DNA of 64,000 bases from NCBI RefSeq assembly GCF_006438915.1, contig NZ_RCZE01000011.1, positions 124,001 through 188,000 of the forward strand. The letters run 5' to 3'. The notes under the pieces were generated by a model, which saw nothing but the letters and a program-made list of their open reading frames with translations, did not search any database and was not told the DNA's origin. This stretch comes from Pseudomonas arsenicoxydans (GTDB taxonomy: Bacteria; Pseudomonadota; Gammaproteobacteria; Pseudomonadales; Pseudomonadaceae). The translations under genes were made by a program, and so were the position numbers. This document shows, piece after piece, positions 7,766 through 16,195 of this stretch (positions are counted from its first letter, which is position 1; the number at the start of each line of letters is the position of its first letter).

Positions 7766-9667
7766 CTACAACTTGGCCTGACGAATGGCACCGCTGCGGG
7801 ATTTGGCCATCGCCGCCAGTCGCACCGCGACATTGGCCGCGCCGTAACCGGCATAGCCGTTCTTGCGCTGAATGATTTCAAAGAAGAACCGCCCTTCGAA
7901 CGGCTCGGTGTACACATGAAACAGCTCGCCACCCTGGGCATCGCGGTCATACAGCACGTTGAAATACGCCAGCTCGCTGAGGAACTCGTCATCGAAGTCG
8001 AACCGCGCGGCGAGGTCATCGTAGTAATTGAGCGGGATGTCCAGCAACGGCACGCCCGCCTCTTTCGCACGGCTGACTTGCGCAAAGATGTCATCGCAAT
8101 CAAACGCGATGTGATGCACACCGGAGCCGCGATAACTCGACAGCGCGTGTGAGATCGCGGTGTTGCGGTTCTCGGAAATGTTCAATGGCAAGCGGATCGA
8201 ACTGTCGCGGCTGCGCAGCGCACGGCTTTTTACCAGGCCATACGGGTCGGGCAGGACCACTTCGTCGTCGGCTTCGAAATCCAGCAGGCTCTTGTAGAAC
8301 AGCACCCAACTGTCGAGGCTGTCGGCGGGCAATGCCATGGCCATGTGGTCGATACGCTTGAGGCCACCACCGGCCAAGGCGGCCGGGTACAGATTGAAGT
8401 CGGTGCCGTAGACGTCGGCCTCCTGATCCACCAGATAGATCAGGCTGCCGTCCGGCGCGCGCACCGACGCCAATTCCAGTTCATTGGGGCCGACCAGTCC
8501 ACGATACGGCTGGCCTTTGTAAGCCACGGCCCGGGCCAGCGCGCTGGTGCTGTCCCTGACCCGCACGGCGGTGGCGCACAGCGATGAACCATGTGCCTCA
8601 AAAAAACTGTGAGCGAACGAGTAAGGTTCGGAGTTGAGAATCAGGTTGATATCACCCTGACGCAGCAGGCTCACGCTCTTGGAGCGATGCTGCCCGGCCT
8701 TGACGAAACCCAGCCGCTCCAGCCAATGGGAAAGCTTGGCGCCGAGGCTTTCATCCACTGCAAATTCGAGAAACTCGATACCGTTGTATTCGCTGGCAGT
8801 GGGTGTCTCGAACAGGATGTCGAGGTTGGGCGCCGGTTGAGTTTCCTGCGCCAGGCGTAGGCGGGTTTTCTCTTCCAGATACAGCAAAGAACGCAAACCA
8901 TCGGCGGCGTTGGCCCGAGGTGGCGCGGCGCGGAAACCGTCGTTGAAAATTTCCAGCGACAGCGGCCCGGTGTAACCACTCTTGATGATCGGTGCGAGGA
9001 AACCCGGCAGATCAAATTCGCCCTGGCCCGGGAAGCAGCGGAAATGCCGGCTCCACTCCAATACATCCATGGCGAGGATCGGCGCGTCGGCCATTTGTAC
9101 GAAGAAGATTTTGTCGCCTGGAATGTCGGCGATGGCACTCGGATCACCCTTCAGCGACAGCGTGTGAAAACTGTCCAGCAAGACCCCGAGACTTGGGTGA
9201 TCGGCTTGGCGAACGATGTTCCACACCTGTTGATAAGTGTTCACATGCCGGCCCCAAGCCAACGCTTCGTACCCGATACGCAAGCCGCGAGCTCCAGCGC
9301 GTTCGGCCAGCAGGCGCAGATCGTCGACGAGGATTTGTTCATCACCAATGGAGTCGGCAGATGCATTGCTGCACACCAGCACCAGATCGGTGCCCAGTTC
9401 CTGCATCAAGTCGAACTTGCGCTCGGCGCGTTCCAGATTGCGCGAAAGCCGATCACGGCGGCAGCCCTCGAAATCCCGGAACGGTTGAAACAGCGTGATC
9501 GCGATCCCGAGATCGGCGCACATCTGTTTGATTTCCCGTGGGCTACCGTCGTAGTAGAGAAGGTCGTTCTCGAAAATCTCCACCCCGTCAAAACCGGCGG
9601 CGGCAATGGCTTCGAGTTTTTCCGGCAGGGTACCGCTCAAGGACACGGTGGCAATGGAACGCTGCAT
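7766..9667 (-). CDS. quiC: 3-dehydroshikimate dehydratase QuiC (two-domain type)
   Basis: Converts 3-dehydroshikimate to protocatechuate, feeding the beta-ketoadipate pathway. The 633-residue protein is the Pseudomonas QuiC1 type. An N-terminal sugar-phosphate-isomerase-like barrel (about residues 1-280) does the chemistry; its metal ligands are recognisable in IGYEALAWGRH (Glu), LLDSFHTL (Asp), FVQMADAP (Gln) and LSLEIFND (Glu). A C-terminal VOC domain resembling 4-hydroxyphenylpyruvate dioxygenase (about 290-600) explains the frequent misannotation as that enzyme. The ATG at 9667 was chosen because it opens the barrel (MQRSIATVSLSG); the upstream open frame is intergenic REPIN sequence. It is divergent from the MFS importer across a shared operator region. 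Confidence 0.92.
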   Translation of the reverse strand: MQRSIATVSLSGTLPEKLEAIAAAGFDGVEIFENDLLYYDGSPREIKQMCADLGIAITLFQPFRDFEGCRRDRLSRNLERAERKFDLMQELGTDLVLVCSNASADSIGDEQILVDDLRLLAERAGARGLRIGYEALAWGRHVNTYQQVWNIVRQADHPSLGVLLDSFHTLSLKGDPSAIADIPGDKIFFVQMADAPILAMDVLEWSRHFRCFPGQGEFDLPGFLAPIIKSGYTGPLSLEIFNDGFRAAPPRANAADGLRSLLYLEEKTRLRLAQETQPAPNLDILFETPTASEYNGIEFLEFAVDESLGAKLSHWLERLGFVKAGQHRSKSVSLLRQGDINLILNSEPYSFAHSFFEAHGSSLCATAVRVRDSTSALARAVAYKGQPYRGLVGPNELELASVRAPDGSLIYLVDQEADVYGTDFNLYPAALAGGGLKRIDHMAMALPADSLDSWVLFYKSLLDFEADDEVVLPDPYGLVKSRALRSRDSSIRLPLNISENRNTAISHALSSYRGSGVHHIAFDCDDIFAQVSRAKEAGVPLLDIPLNYYDDLAARFDFDDEFLSELAYFNVLYDRDAQGGELFHVYTEPFEGRFFFEIIQRKNGYAGYGAANVAVRLAAMAKSRSGAIRQAKL

Positions 9668-9707
9668 GTTTCGACTCCCGGTGGTGGAGACAGTCTTATT
9701 GGACGTT

Positions 9708-9854
9708 GTGGCGAGGGGGCTTGCCCCCGTTCGGCTGCGCAGCAGTCGTAAATGCGCATTGCATGATCTTTCTGGTGCACCGCGTTGCCTGATTACACGA
9801 CTGCTTCGCAGCCGAACGGGGCGATGCGGCGTTCCGACAAGCCCCCTCGCCACA
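9708..9854. repeat. REPIN 1, TGTGGCGAGG family
   Basis: Inverted pair of REP sequences starting TGTGGCGAGGGGGCTTGCC and ending in the complementary CCTCGCCACA, with inner arms GTTCGGCTGCGCAGCAG and CTGCTTCGCAGCCGAAC. It is unusual in lying in a divergent 5' region, between quiC and the importer gene, rather than at a 3' end. Confidence 0.85.
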
Positions 9855-9922
9855 CTTCGCCAAGGTCTGCGTTTAGCTTGAGGGGAATTATTGGCTGGAC
9901 GAACTCGCACAGCAATTTAAAG

Positions 9923-9940
9923 TGTACTACCCGGTTAGTT
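9923..9940. promoter_or_regulatory. TetR-type operator between quiC and the importer gene
   Basis: TGTACTACCCGGTTAGTT is the reverse complement of the aroQ-promoter box at 5557-5574 with three mismatches. It lies in the 424-base region separating quiC and the MFS gene, whose remaining content is REPIN 1, the adjoining palindrome and the two leaders. On the minus strand the overlapping TACACT could be the quiC -10 element. Confidence 0.6.
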
Positions 9941-9963
9941 TTGTGTTCGATTATCGAACACAA
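9941..9963. promoter_or_regulatory. Perfect 23-bp palindrome of IclR/PcaR type
   Basis: Two exact 11-bp arms, TTGTGTTCGAT and ATCGAACACAA, flank a single T. The core GTTCGATTATCGAAC (9945-9959) fits the PcaR-type consensus and is more symmetric than the usual sites. It directly abuts the TetR-type box and lies upstream of both quiC and the importer, so one bound dimer could serve both promoters. The regulator could be PcaR, encoded elsewhere, or the IclR protein at 12591-13367. Confidence 0.65.
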
Positions 9964-10091
9964 TGGCCGTTGGCGAATTGACGATTTTTTGTCCACTGCG
10001 CAACATCGACTCCACATTGAGACCGGTCATGCACCGTCGGGCTCGGTTACCAAAGACCCAGAACACCACATAAAAATAATCGGTGGACTAC

Positions 10092-11432
10092 ATGACTCCT
10101 TCTCAAAGTTCTCCCGTGGAGCACGCCTCCATAACTCCTGCCAGCGGCGGCATCGGCGACAAGATCCGCGGCGCCATGGCAGTCGGCAAAACCCGTTGGG
10201 GCATGCTGGCGCTGGTGTTTTTCGCGACGACCCTGAACTACATCGACCGCGCCGCCCTCGGCGTCATGCAGCCTATCCTCGCCAAGGAAATGAGCTGGAC
10301 GGCGATGGACTACGCCAACATCAACTTCTGGTTCCAGGTCGGCTACGCGATTGGTTTCGTGCTGCAAGGCCGGTTGATCGACCGGGTCGGCGTCAAGCGC
10401 GTGTTCTTCTGCGCGGTGCTGCTCTGGAGCATTGCCACCGGCGCTCACGGCCTGGCCACTTCGGCGGTAGGCTTCATGGTCTGCCGATTGATCCTTGGCT
10501 TGACCGAAGCCGCCAACTACCCGGCCTGCGTGAAGACCACGCGGCTGTGGTTCCCGGCCGGCGAACGCGCGGTGGCCACCGGCATCTTCAACGCCGGGAC
10601 CAACGTCGGTGCGATGTTCACCCCAATGTTGCTGCCGCTGATCCTGCACGTATGGGGCTGGCAGGCCGCGTTCCTGTGCATGTCGGCACTGGGCGGGATC
10701 TGGTTGCTGTTCTGGGGTTTGAAATACTTCAACCCGGAAGATCATCCGAGCGTCAAACAATCGGAACTGGACTACATCCAGAACGAAGTCGAACCGGAAC
10801 AAGCCCGCGTGCCGTTCTCGAAAATCCTGCGCATGCGTGGCACCTGGGCCTTCGCCCTCGCCTACTCGATGACCGCACCGGTGTTCTGGTTCTACCTGTA
10901 TTGGCTGCCACCGTTCCTCAATCAGCAATACAACCTGGGGATCAACGTGACCCAGATGGGGATTCCGCTGATCATCATTTACCTGACCGCCGACTTCGGC
11001 AGCGTCGGTGGCGGGATCCTCTCCTCATTCCTGATCGGTCGCGGGATCAACCCGATCAAGGCGCGGCTGATGTCGATGTTCCTGTTTGCCTGCTGCATCA
11101 TCGGCGTGATCATGGCGGCCGGGGCGAGCAGTCTTTGGGTTGCGGTGTTTGCCATCTCCCTGGCCATCGGCGCGCACCAGGCCTGGACCGCGAACATCTG
11201 GAGCCTGGTGATGGACTACACGCCTAAACACATGATGAGCACGGTGTTTGGTTTTGGCGGAATGTGCGCAGCCATCGGCGGGATGTTCATGACGCAGTTG
11301 GTCGGCCACATCCTGACCGTCACCAACAACAACTACACCGTGCTGTTCACCCTGATCCCGGCGATGTATTTCATTGCCCTGACCTGGATGTACTTCATGG
11401 CACCGCGCAAAATTCCTACCGTTACCGAGTAA
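10092..11432 (+). CDS. MFS transporter, probable quinate/shikimate importer
   Basis: Inner-membrane major facilitator of 446 residues, anion:cation symporter type, with about 12 membrane segments. The first half shows DRAALGVMQPIL and the loop QGRLIDRVGVKRVFF, the MFS motif between segments 2 and 3, then LTEAANYPACVKTTRLWFP, characteristic of the ACS family (galactonate, glucarate and phthalate carriers). The ATG at 10092 has GGTGG five bases upstream. The substrate is inferred from context: it is divergent from quiC and shares operators with the aroQ-dehydrogenase unit. A strong terminator follows at 11446. Confidence 0.88.
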   Translation: MTPSQSSPVEHASITPASGGIGDKIRGAMAVGKTRWGMLALVFFATTLNYIDRAALGVMQPILAKEMSWTAMDYANINFWFQVGYAIGFVLQGRLIDRVGVKRVFFCAVLLWSIATGAHGLATSAVGFMVCRLILGLTEAANYPACVKTTRLWFPAGERAVATGIFNAGTNVGAMFTPMLLPLILHVWGWQAAFLCMSALGGIWLLFWGLKYFNPEDHPSVKQSELDYIQNEVEPEQARVPFSKILRMRGTWAFALAYSMTAPVFWFYLYWLPPFLNQQYNLGINVTQMGIPLIIIYLTADFGSVGGGILSSFLIGRGINPIKARLMSMFLFACCIIGVIMAAGASSLWVAVFAISLAIGAHQAWTANIWSLVMDYTPKHMMSTVFGFGGMCAAIGGMFMTQLVGHILTVTNNNYTVLFTLIPAMYFIALTWMYFMAPRKIPTVTE

Positions 11433-11445
11433 ATGTCCTTCCCCC

Positions 11446-11475
11446 GGCAGGCCTGATTCCAGGCCTGCCTTTTTG
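11446..11475 (+). terminator. Rho-independent terminator after the MFS gene
   Basis: A perfect 10-bp stem GGCAGGCCTG/CAGGCCTGCC with a 4-nt loop is followed by TTTTTGTTT. It also separates the MFS gene from the convergent EamA gene. Confidence 0.9.
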
Positions 11476-11481
11476 TTTGTC

Positions 11482-12360
11482 CTACCGACGACTCTGTTGC
11501 CAGGCCGCCGCCAACCCGCTGCAGCAAATCACCGCGATCCCGACCACGGTAGTCAGGGTCGGCGTGTGGGCAAACAGCAGCCAGCCCAGCAGACCGGCAA
11601 ACACAATCTGGCAATAGCCGAACGGCGCCAGCAACGCCGGCGCGGCGTAGCGAAACGCCTGGGTCAGAAACAAGTGAGCCGTCATCCCGCACGCCCCCAG
11701 CGCCACCATCATCAGTCCATGCCCCAGAGTCGGCACTTGCCAAAAGAACGGCACCAGCGCGCTCATCACCAGGGTGTTGCACAGGCCGGCGAAGAAGTTG
11801 CTGGTGGTCGGGCTGTCGATGTTGCTGAGCTTGCGAGTGAGCAATTGATAGAAGCAGAAAAACAGCGCCGAGCAGAGCGGCAACAGCACCGCGGGGGTGA
11901 ACAGATCACCGCCGGGATGGACGATAATCAACACGCCGGCAAATCCGCAAATCACCGCGATCCATTGGCCACGGGTGACGTGTTCCTTCAACAACGGCAC
12001 CGACAACGCGGTGACCAGCACCGGCGCAAGAAAGTTGACCGCCGTAGCTTCTGCCAGCGGGATGTATTGCAAACCGGTGGTGAAAAACAGACTGGTGCCC
12101 AACAGGCATAACGCCCTCATCAACTGCAGCACAGGACGTTTAGTCCGCAGGACACGCAGCCCGGATTGCGGCAGGAAAATCCCGGCCATCAACAAGGTGT
12201 GAACCACATAGCGCGCCCAAACGACCATGATGATCGGGTAGAAACCGGAGAGGTATTTGGACAAGGCGTCGTGGCTGGAGAAGAGGAAGGTGGCGACGAC
12301 GATCAGCAAAATCCCTTTGAAGGGCTGGTTTACGCCGGAGAGCGGTGTGCTGACGGTCAT
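11482..12360 (-). CDS. EamA family DMT transporter
   Basis: Inner-membrane drug/metabolite transporter of 292 residues with ten predicted membrane helices in two EamA repeats (about 13-140 and 155-285). The N-terminal segment LIVVATFLFSSHDALSKYL and the repeat boundary are typical of the RhaT/EamA-type exporters. Substrate unknown. It is downstream of, and co-oriented with, an IclR regulator gene; REPIN 2 separates them. An IclR-like palindrome lies 35 bases upstream of its ATG, so it is probably transcribed from its own regulated promoter. Confidence 0.88.
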   Translation of the reverse strand: MTVSTPLSGVNQPFKGILLIVVATFLFSSHDALSKYLSGFYPIIMVVWARYVVHTLLMAGIFLPQSGLRVLRTKRPVLQLMRALCLLGTSLFFTTGLQYIPLAEATAVNFLAPVLVTALSVPLLKEHVTRGQWIAVICGFAGVLIIVHPGGDLFTPAVLLPLCSALFFCFYQLLTRKLSNIDSPTTSNFFAGLCNTLVMSALVPFFWQVPTLGHGLMMVALGACGMTAHLFLTQAFRYAAPALLAPFGYCQIVFAGLLGWLLFAHTPTLTTVVGIAVICCSGLAAAWQQSRR

Positions 12361-12394
12361 GGGGTTCCCTTGCGCCTGGCGAATTCCAATAATT

Positions 12395-12409
12395 TAGAAC
12401 CTGGTTCCA
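12395..12409. promoter_or_regulatory. Candidate IclR-type operator upstream of the EamA gene
   Basis: On the minus strand TGGAACCAGGTTCTA contains the perfect 11-bp palindrome GAACC-x-GGTTC. Its outer arms resemble the E. coli IclR consensus TGGAA-N5-TTCCA with one mismatch. The neighbouring regulator gene is of the IclR family. Inferred from similarity only. Confidence 0.4.
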
Positions 12410-12478
12410 GATTCCTATACAAGCATAGGCCGAAAGTGTTCGAACATCGCACGGCTTTACAGTCGACAACGATCAAAA

Positions 12479-12567
12479 TGTGGGAGCGGGCTTGCTCGCG
12501 AAAGCGGGGTGCCAGGCAACACTTACTTCACTGATACACCGCTTTCGCGAGCAAGCCCGCTCCCACA
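12479..12567. repeat. REPIN 2, TGTGGGAGCGGG family
   Basis: Two REP copies in inverse orientation, TGTGGGAGCGGGCTTGCTCG and its complement, with inner AAAGCGG/CCGCTTT arms. It lies between the stop of the IclR gene and the promoter region of the EamA gene. Confidence 0.9.
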
Positions 12568-12590
12568 TTAAAGTAATGGTGCATCCCAAA

Positions 12591-13367
12591 TTAGCTGAAC
12601 AACTCCGACGCCAAACTGGCCGCCGACAACTCTTCGGTATACCTCAACAACAGCGGCGCCAACTCATGCAACCGCGCGCCCGGCATGCGTGCACTGGGCC
12701 CGGCGATGCTCAGCACCCCCATCACCCGCCCCTCGCTGGGGTGCCGCACCACGGCAGCAATCGCCGAGGTGCCCACCGCCGAACTCTCTTCAACCCAGGC
12801 ATAACCCTGCTCACGCGCCAGACGCATACGCTCCAGCAGTTCAATGTTGGAACGCGGCGCATTCGGCCCCAGGTCCTTGGGTCGCTCACCGCCCTGGCGT
12901 TCTACCAGCGACAATGCCTCGGCATCGCTCATGCACGCCAGCCACGCATGGCCCGACGCGGTGTAGAACAACGGCGCATCACGGCCCATGTCCGGGTCGT
13001 AACGCAGGCCGGACCGGGCACCTTGCGACTTGGCGATCCAGACCTGCCGCTCGCCTTCAATGACGCCCAGGCGCACCAGTTCACCGGTCTCCTGCGCGAG
13101 GCGATCCAGCACAGGTTGCACAATATCGGCGCCGCTGCCCGAGAGATAACGAAACCCCATCGCCACCAATTTGGTGGTCAGGTGATAACGCAGGTTGTCC
13201 GGATTCTGCCGCACATACCCCAGCCGAATCAGCTCGGCGAGCAAGCGATGAGTCGCGCTTTTGGGAATATCCAATTGTTCCGCCAGCGCTTGCATCGGCA
13301 CACCGCGCGGGTCACTGGTAAGGCTTTCCAGCACGTTGAAAACACGTTCGATCTGACTGCCGGCCAT
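12591..13367 (-). CDS. IclR family transcriptional regulator
   Basis: Regulator of 258 residues. The N-terminal winged helix covers about residues 5-65 (QIERVFNVLESLTSDPRG, IPKSATHRLLAELIRLGYV), and the IclR effector domain follows (about 85-250, with DPDMGRDAPLFYTASGHAWLA and the C-terminal GVLSIAGPSARM). The ATG at 13367 begins directly before the helix-turn-helix as in family members and has GGAA upstream. Effector unknown. Likely targets are the EamA exporter downstream, itself, and possibly the quinate cluster 2.6 kb away, whose divergent region contains an IclR-type palindrome. Confidence 0.9.
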   Translation of the reverse strand: MAGSQIERVFNVLESLTSDPRGVPMQALAEQLDIPKSATHRLLAELIRLGYVRQNPDNLRYHLTTKLVAMGFRYLSGSGADIVQPVLDRLAQETGELVRLGVIEGERQVWIAKSQGARSGLRYDPDMGRDAPLFYTASGHAWLACMSDAEALSLVERQGGERPKDLGPNAPRSNIELLERMRLAREQGYAWVEESSAVGTSAIAAVVRHPSEGRVMGVLSIAGPSARMPGARLHELAPLLLRYTEELSAASLASELFS

Positions 13368-13630
13368 GGGAAGTTCCACACACAATTTGCCTGATTCTAG
13401 AAGACGAACCCGGCAATGCGAAATCTGGAACTCGACGATCGTCAGGTTCATTCGATAAAAACTGGTTGCCTGACGGAATTCGATGGGGAGTCCACGTTCA
13501 TACAAGTCTGGAATACTGCTGGCGCATCCCCAAGACTGCCGGGAATCGCGTCGAAACCCGGACGACCGGACTGGCGCAGCTCCCCCACACCAGCAACACT
13601 CATCCCCACGGACACTCAGAGGATTCCCAC

Positions 13631-14527
13631 ATGCTATGGAAAAAAGGCCGACGCAGCGACAACGTGGTGGACGCCCGTGGTGATGATGTCGGCGGCGGTG
13701 GTGGTGGCGGGATGCGCTTTGGTGGCGGCAAGGGCCTGAGCCTGACCGCGATCATCCTGATTGTCGGCATCGGCTGGATCACCGGCCAGGATCCGATGCA
13801 GATCCTCGGACAACTCACCGGCCAAATGAGCGAGCAGTCAGCGCCAGCCACCAATCAAACGCGCAAGGCGCCACCGGCCAATGACGAAGGCGCCGAATTC
13901 GTGCGTTCGATCCTCGGCGATACCGAAGACACCTGGGGCCAGATTTTCCAGCAGGCCGGCAAGCAATATAAGAACCCGACCCTGGTGCTGTTCAGCAATC
14001 GCGTCAATTCCGCCTGCGGTCTGGCGACCTCGGCGACCGGTCCGTTCTATTGCCCGGCCGACCAGAAGGTCTACCTGGACATGGCGTTCTTTCAGGAAAT
14101 GTCGCAACGTTTCTCCGCCGCCGGTGACTTCGCCCAGGCCTACGTGATTGCTCACGAAGTCGGACACCACGTTCAGACCTTGCTCGGTGTTTCTGCGAAA
14201 ATTCAGACTGCCCGCGCCCAAGGCCGACAAATGGAAGGCGACGGCGGTTTACTCGTGCGTCAGGAACTTCAGGCCGATTGCCTGGCCGGCGTCTGGGCCA
14301 ACAATGCACAAAAGCGTCTGAACTGGCTGGAACCGGGTGACATCGAAGAAGCCCTGAACGCCGCCAACGCCATCGGCGACGACCGCTTGCAACAGCAAGG
14401 TAAGGGCCGCGTGGTGCCAGACTCGTTTACCCATGGCACGTCAGCGCAAAGGGTGCGCTGGTTTAAAACCGGATTTGCACAAGGCCAGGTGGGCCAGTGC
14501 GACACCTTCGCGGCGAAAAACCTGTAA
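13631..14527 (+). CDS. Neutral zinc metallopeptidase (YpfJ family)
   Basis: Membrane-anchored metallopeptidase of 298 residues. After a short cytoplasmic, Gly-rich N terminus (a run of glycines before MRFGGGKG) comes one membrane segment (LTAIILIVGIGWITG, about residues 38-52); the rest is predicted periplasmic. The zinc site AHEVGHHVQ (HExxH at about 175-179) is intact and followed by QELQADCLAGVW, which supplies the third ligand in this family. Start chosen at the ATG with AGAGGA upstream and the conserved MLWKKGRRSDNVVD opening. It directly abuts the next gene with no spacer, so they form an operon. Physiological substrate unknown. Confidence 0.9.
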   Translation: MLWKKGRRSDNVVDARGDDVGGGGGGGMRFGGGKGLSLTAIILIVGIGWITGQDPMQILGQLTGQMSEQSAPATNQTRKAPPANDEGAEFVRSILGDTEDTWGQIFQQAGKQYKNPTLVLFSNRVNSACGLATSATGPFYCPADQKVYLDMAFFQEMSQRFSAAGDFAQAYVIAHEVGHHVQTLLGVSAKIQTARAQGRQMEGDGGLLVRQELQADCLAGVWANNAQKRLNWLEPGDIEEALNAANAIGDDRLQQQGKGRVVPDSFTHGTSAQRVRWFKTGFAQGQVGQCDTFAAKNL

Positions 14528-15487
14528 ATGAATAAGTGGCTGTTAGCTGTCCTGTTTACCTGCGCAAGCACCCAAGCCGCCGAGCATGCGGTCAAACAAC
14601 TGAGCCCCGGCCGGCTGTTGCTCAAAGAAGGCGAGATGGCGGTGAGCCTCGGCGCCGCGCCGGCGAACATCGAACGGGTGCTGATCATCATCCACGGCCG
14701 TTTACGCAATGCTGAAACCTACCGCCAGAGCGCAGAGCAGGCGGCTGAACTGGCAGGGCAAAGCCAGACCACGCTGGTCATCGCCCCACAGTTTCTCAAT
14801 GAAACCGATGTCGCCCTGCATCCCGTGGCGGATTCCGTTCTGCGCTGGCAGGGCAACGACTGGATGGCCGGCGGTTTATCCACAGCTCCGTTTGCACTGA
14901 GTTCTTTTGGGGCGCTGGATCAGATCATCGCGAGAGTCAGCGACCGCCAACAGTTTCCGGACGTGAAACAAATCGTTATCGCCGGTCACTCTGGGGGTGC
15001 CCAGGTGGTTCAGCGCTATGCCTTGCTGGCTCACGATCAACCCACGCTGACCGCTGCTGGTGTGAAAGTCCGTTATGTGGTCGCCAACCCTTCCTCGTAT
15101 GCGTATTTCGATGAGCGCCGTCCTGTTGCGTTCGATCACGCGAAATGCCCCGGTTTCAACCGCTGGAAGTATGGCATGACGGATTTACCGCTCTATGCCA
15201 GTGGGCAAACGGCGCCACAAATTGAAGGCAATTACGTCAAGCGTGACGTGACGTATCTGCTCGGGCAGCAAGACACAGACCCGCAGCAGCCGGCGCTGGA
15301 CAAGGGGTGCGAGGCTGAAGCCCAGGGCACCAATCGGCTGGCTCGCGGGCATTTTTACTTTGATTATTTGCTGCGTCGTAACCCGCGTGGGGTGAACCAG
15401 CGACTGGTGGAAGTGCCTGGGGTTGGGCATAACGGGGATGGGATGTTGACGTCGCCTGAGGGGCAGAAGGCTTTGTTTGGGCAGTGA
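14528..15487 (+). CDS. Exported alpha/beta hydrolase
   Basis: Exported hydrolase of 319 residues. It begins with a signal peptide (MNKWLLAVLFTCASTQAA, cleavage near residue 18). The alpha/beta-hydrolase fold is shown by the oxyanion-side segment LIIIHGRLRN (about 58-66), the nucleophile elbow IAGHSGGAQV (Ser near 155) and a C-terminal GVGHNGDGML with the catalytic histidine. Substrate unknown; an esterase or lipase-like role is plausible. Translation starts one base after the metallopeptidase stop codon, so the pair is coupled. REPIN 3 follows. Confidence 0.8.
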   Translation: MNKWLLAVLFTCASTQAAEHAVKQLSPGRLLLKEGEMAVSLGAAPANIERVLIIIHGRLRNAETYRQSAEQAAELAGQSQTTLVIAPQFLNETDVALHPVADSVLRWQGNDWMAGGLSTAPFALSSFGALDQIIARVSDRQQFPDVKQIVIAGHSGGAQVVQRYALLAHDQPTLTAAGVKVRYVVANPSSYAYFDERRPVAFDHAKCPGFNRWKYGMTDLPLYASGQTAPQIEGNYVKRDVTYLLGQQDTDPQQPALDKGCEAEAQGTNRLARGHFYFDYLLRRNPRGVNQRLVEVPGVGHNGDGMLTSPEGQKALFGQ

Positions 15488-15512
15488 GATTTGTGGTGCC
15501 TGAAAGTGCCCT

Positions 15513-15594
15513 TTCGCGAGCAAGCCCGCTCCCACATTCGACCGCATTCTTCTGGGAGAACTCGGTTAAATGTGGGAGCGGGCTTGCTCGCGAA
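15513..15594. repeat. REPIN 3, TGTGGGAGCGGG family
   Basis: 82-bp inverted REP pair with the TTCGCGAGC ends outermost. Its whole sequence, spacer included, is the reverse complement of REPIN 4 (20187-20268) with a single mismatch. It lies between two convergent genes. Confidence 0.9.
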
Positions 15595-15601
15595 GAGGCC
15601 C

Positions 15602-16195
15602 TCAAGCCAACAACATTTCCCGCAACGCCACGCAATCCGCCGCATGCCAATCCGTCAGTTCCGGCCACGGGTTGTCCGGCAAATTCACCAACACCGTCCG
15701 CGCCCCCGCCGCCCGTCCACAATCCAGATCAAACCGGTAATCACCGACCATCACCATCTCGCTCGCCGGCACCTTCCAGGCCTCGGCCAGTTTCAGCAAA
15801 CCACCGGGATGCGGCTTGGGTGGTGCTTCATCACGCCCCAGCACATCCTCCACCGCGAAACAGTCGGCCAGGCCGATGGCCTCCAGCGTTACGTGTGCCA
15901 GCTCCCGGGCATTGCGCGTGAGAATGCCCAGGCAATAACCGCGCCCGGCCAACTCACGCACCAGCTCCACCGCGCCCGGTGCCGGTTTCGACCCTAGCGC
16001 CAGATCACGTTCATGCTCCAGCAGCCACGCATGTTTAGCCGCCGCTTCATCGGCTGGCAGCGCCGCGAGGTGCGTGAGGATGTCCTCTTCGGCCGGGATC
16101 GCCAATGCCACGCGAATCGCCGCGAAGTCATGCACGGCTACCGTCAGGGTGCCGTCCATGTCGAACACCCAATGACGCACCTCGGCCAGGCTCAT
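15602..16195 (-). CDS. HAD family phosphatase
   Basis: Haloacid dehalogenase-type phosphatase of 197 residues. Motif I is WVFDMDGTLT (nucleophile Asp near residue 11), the helical cap follows, motif II is in ILTRNA, motif III is the lysine of PPKPHPGG and motif IV is VGDYRFDLDCG. This is a subfamily I (cap C1) enzyme similar to phosphoglycolate phosphatase and related small-molecule phosphatases; substrate unknown. The ATG at 16195 overlaps the tesB stop codon by four bases; a TTG two codons earlier is less likely. Confidence 0.87.
   Translation of the reverse strand: MSLAEVRHWVFDMDGTLTVAVHDFAAIRVALAIPAEEDILTHLAALPADEAAAKHAWLLEHERDLALGSKPAPGAVELVRELAGRGYCLGILTRNARELAHVTLEAIGLADCFAVEDVLGRDEAPPKPHPGGLLKLAEAWKVPASEMVMVGDYRFDLDCGRAAGARTVLVNLPDNPWPELTDWHAADCVALREMLLA

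Noticed and set aside
7766-9667. 4-hydroxyphenylpyruvate dioxygenase as the function of the quiC product
   Set aside because: Only the C-terminal VOC domain resembles that enzyme. The N-terminal barrel and the gene context identify 3-dehydroshikimate dehydratase.
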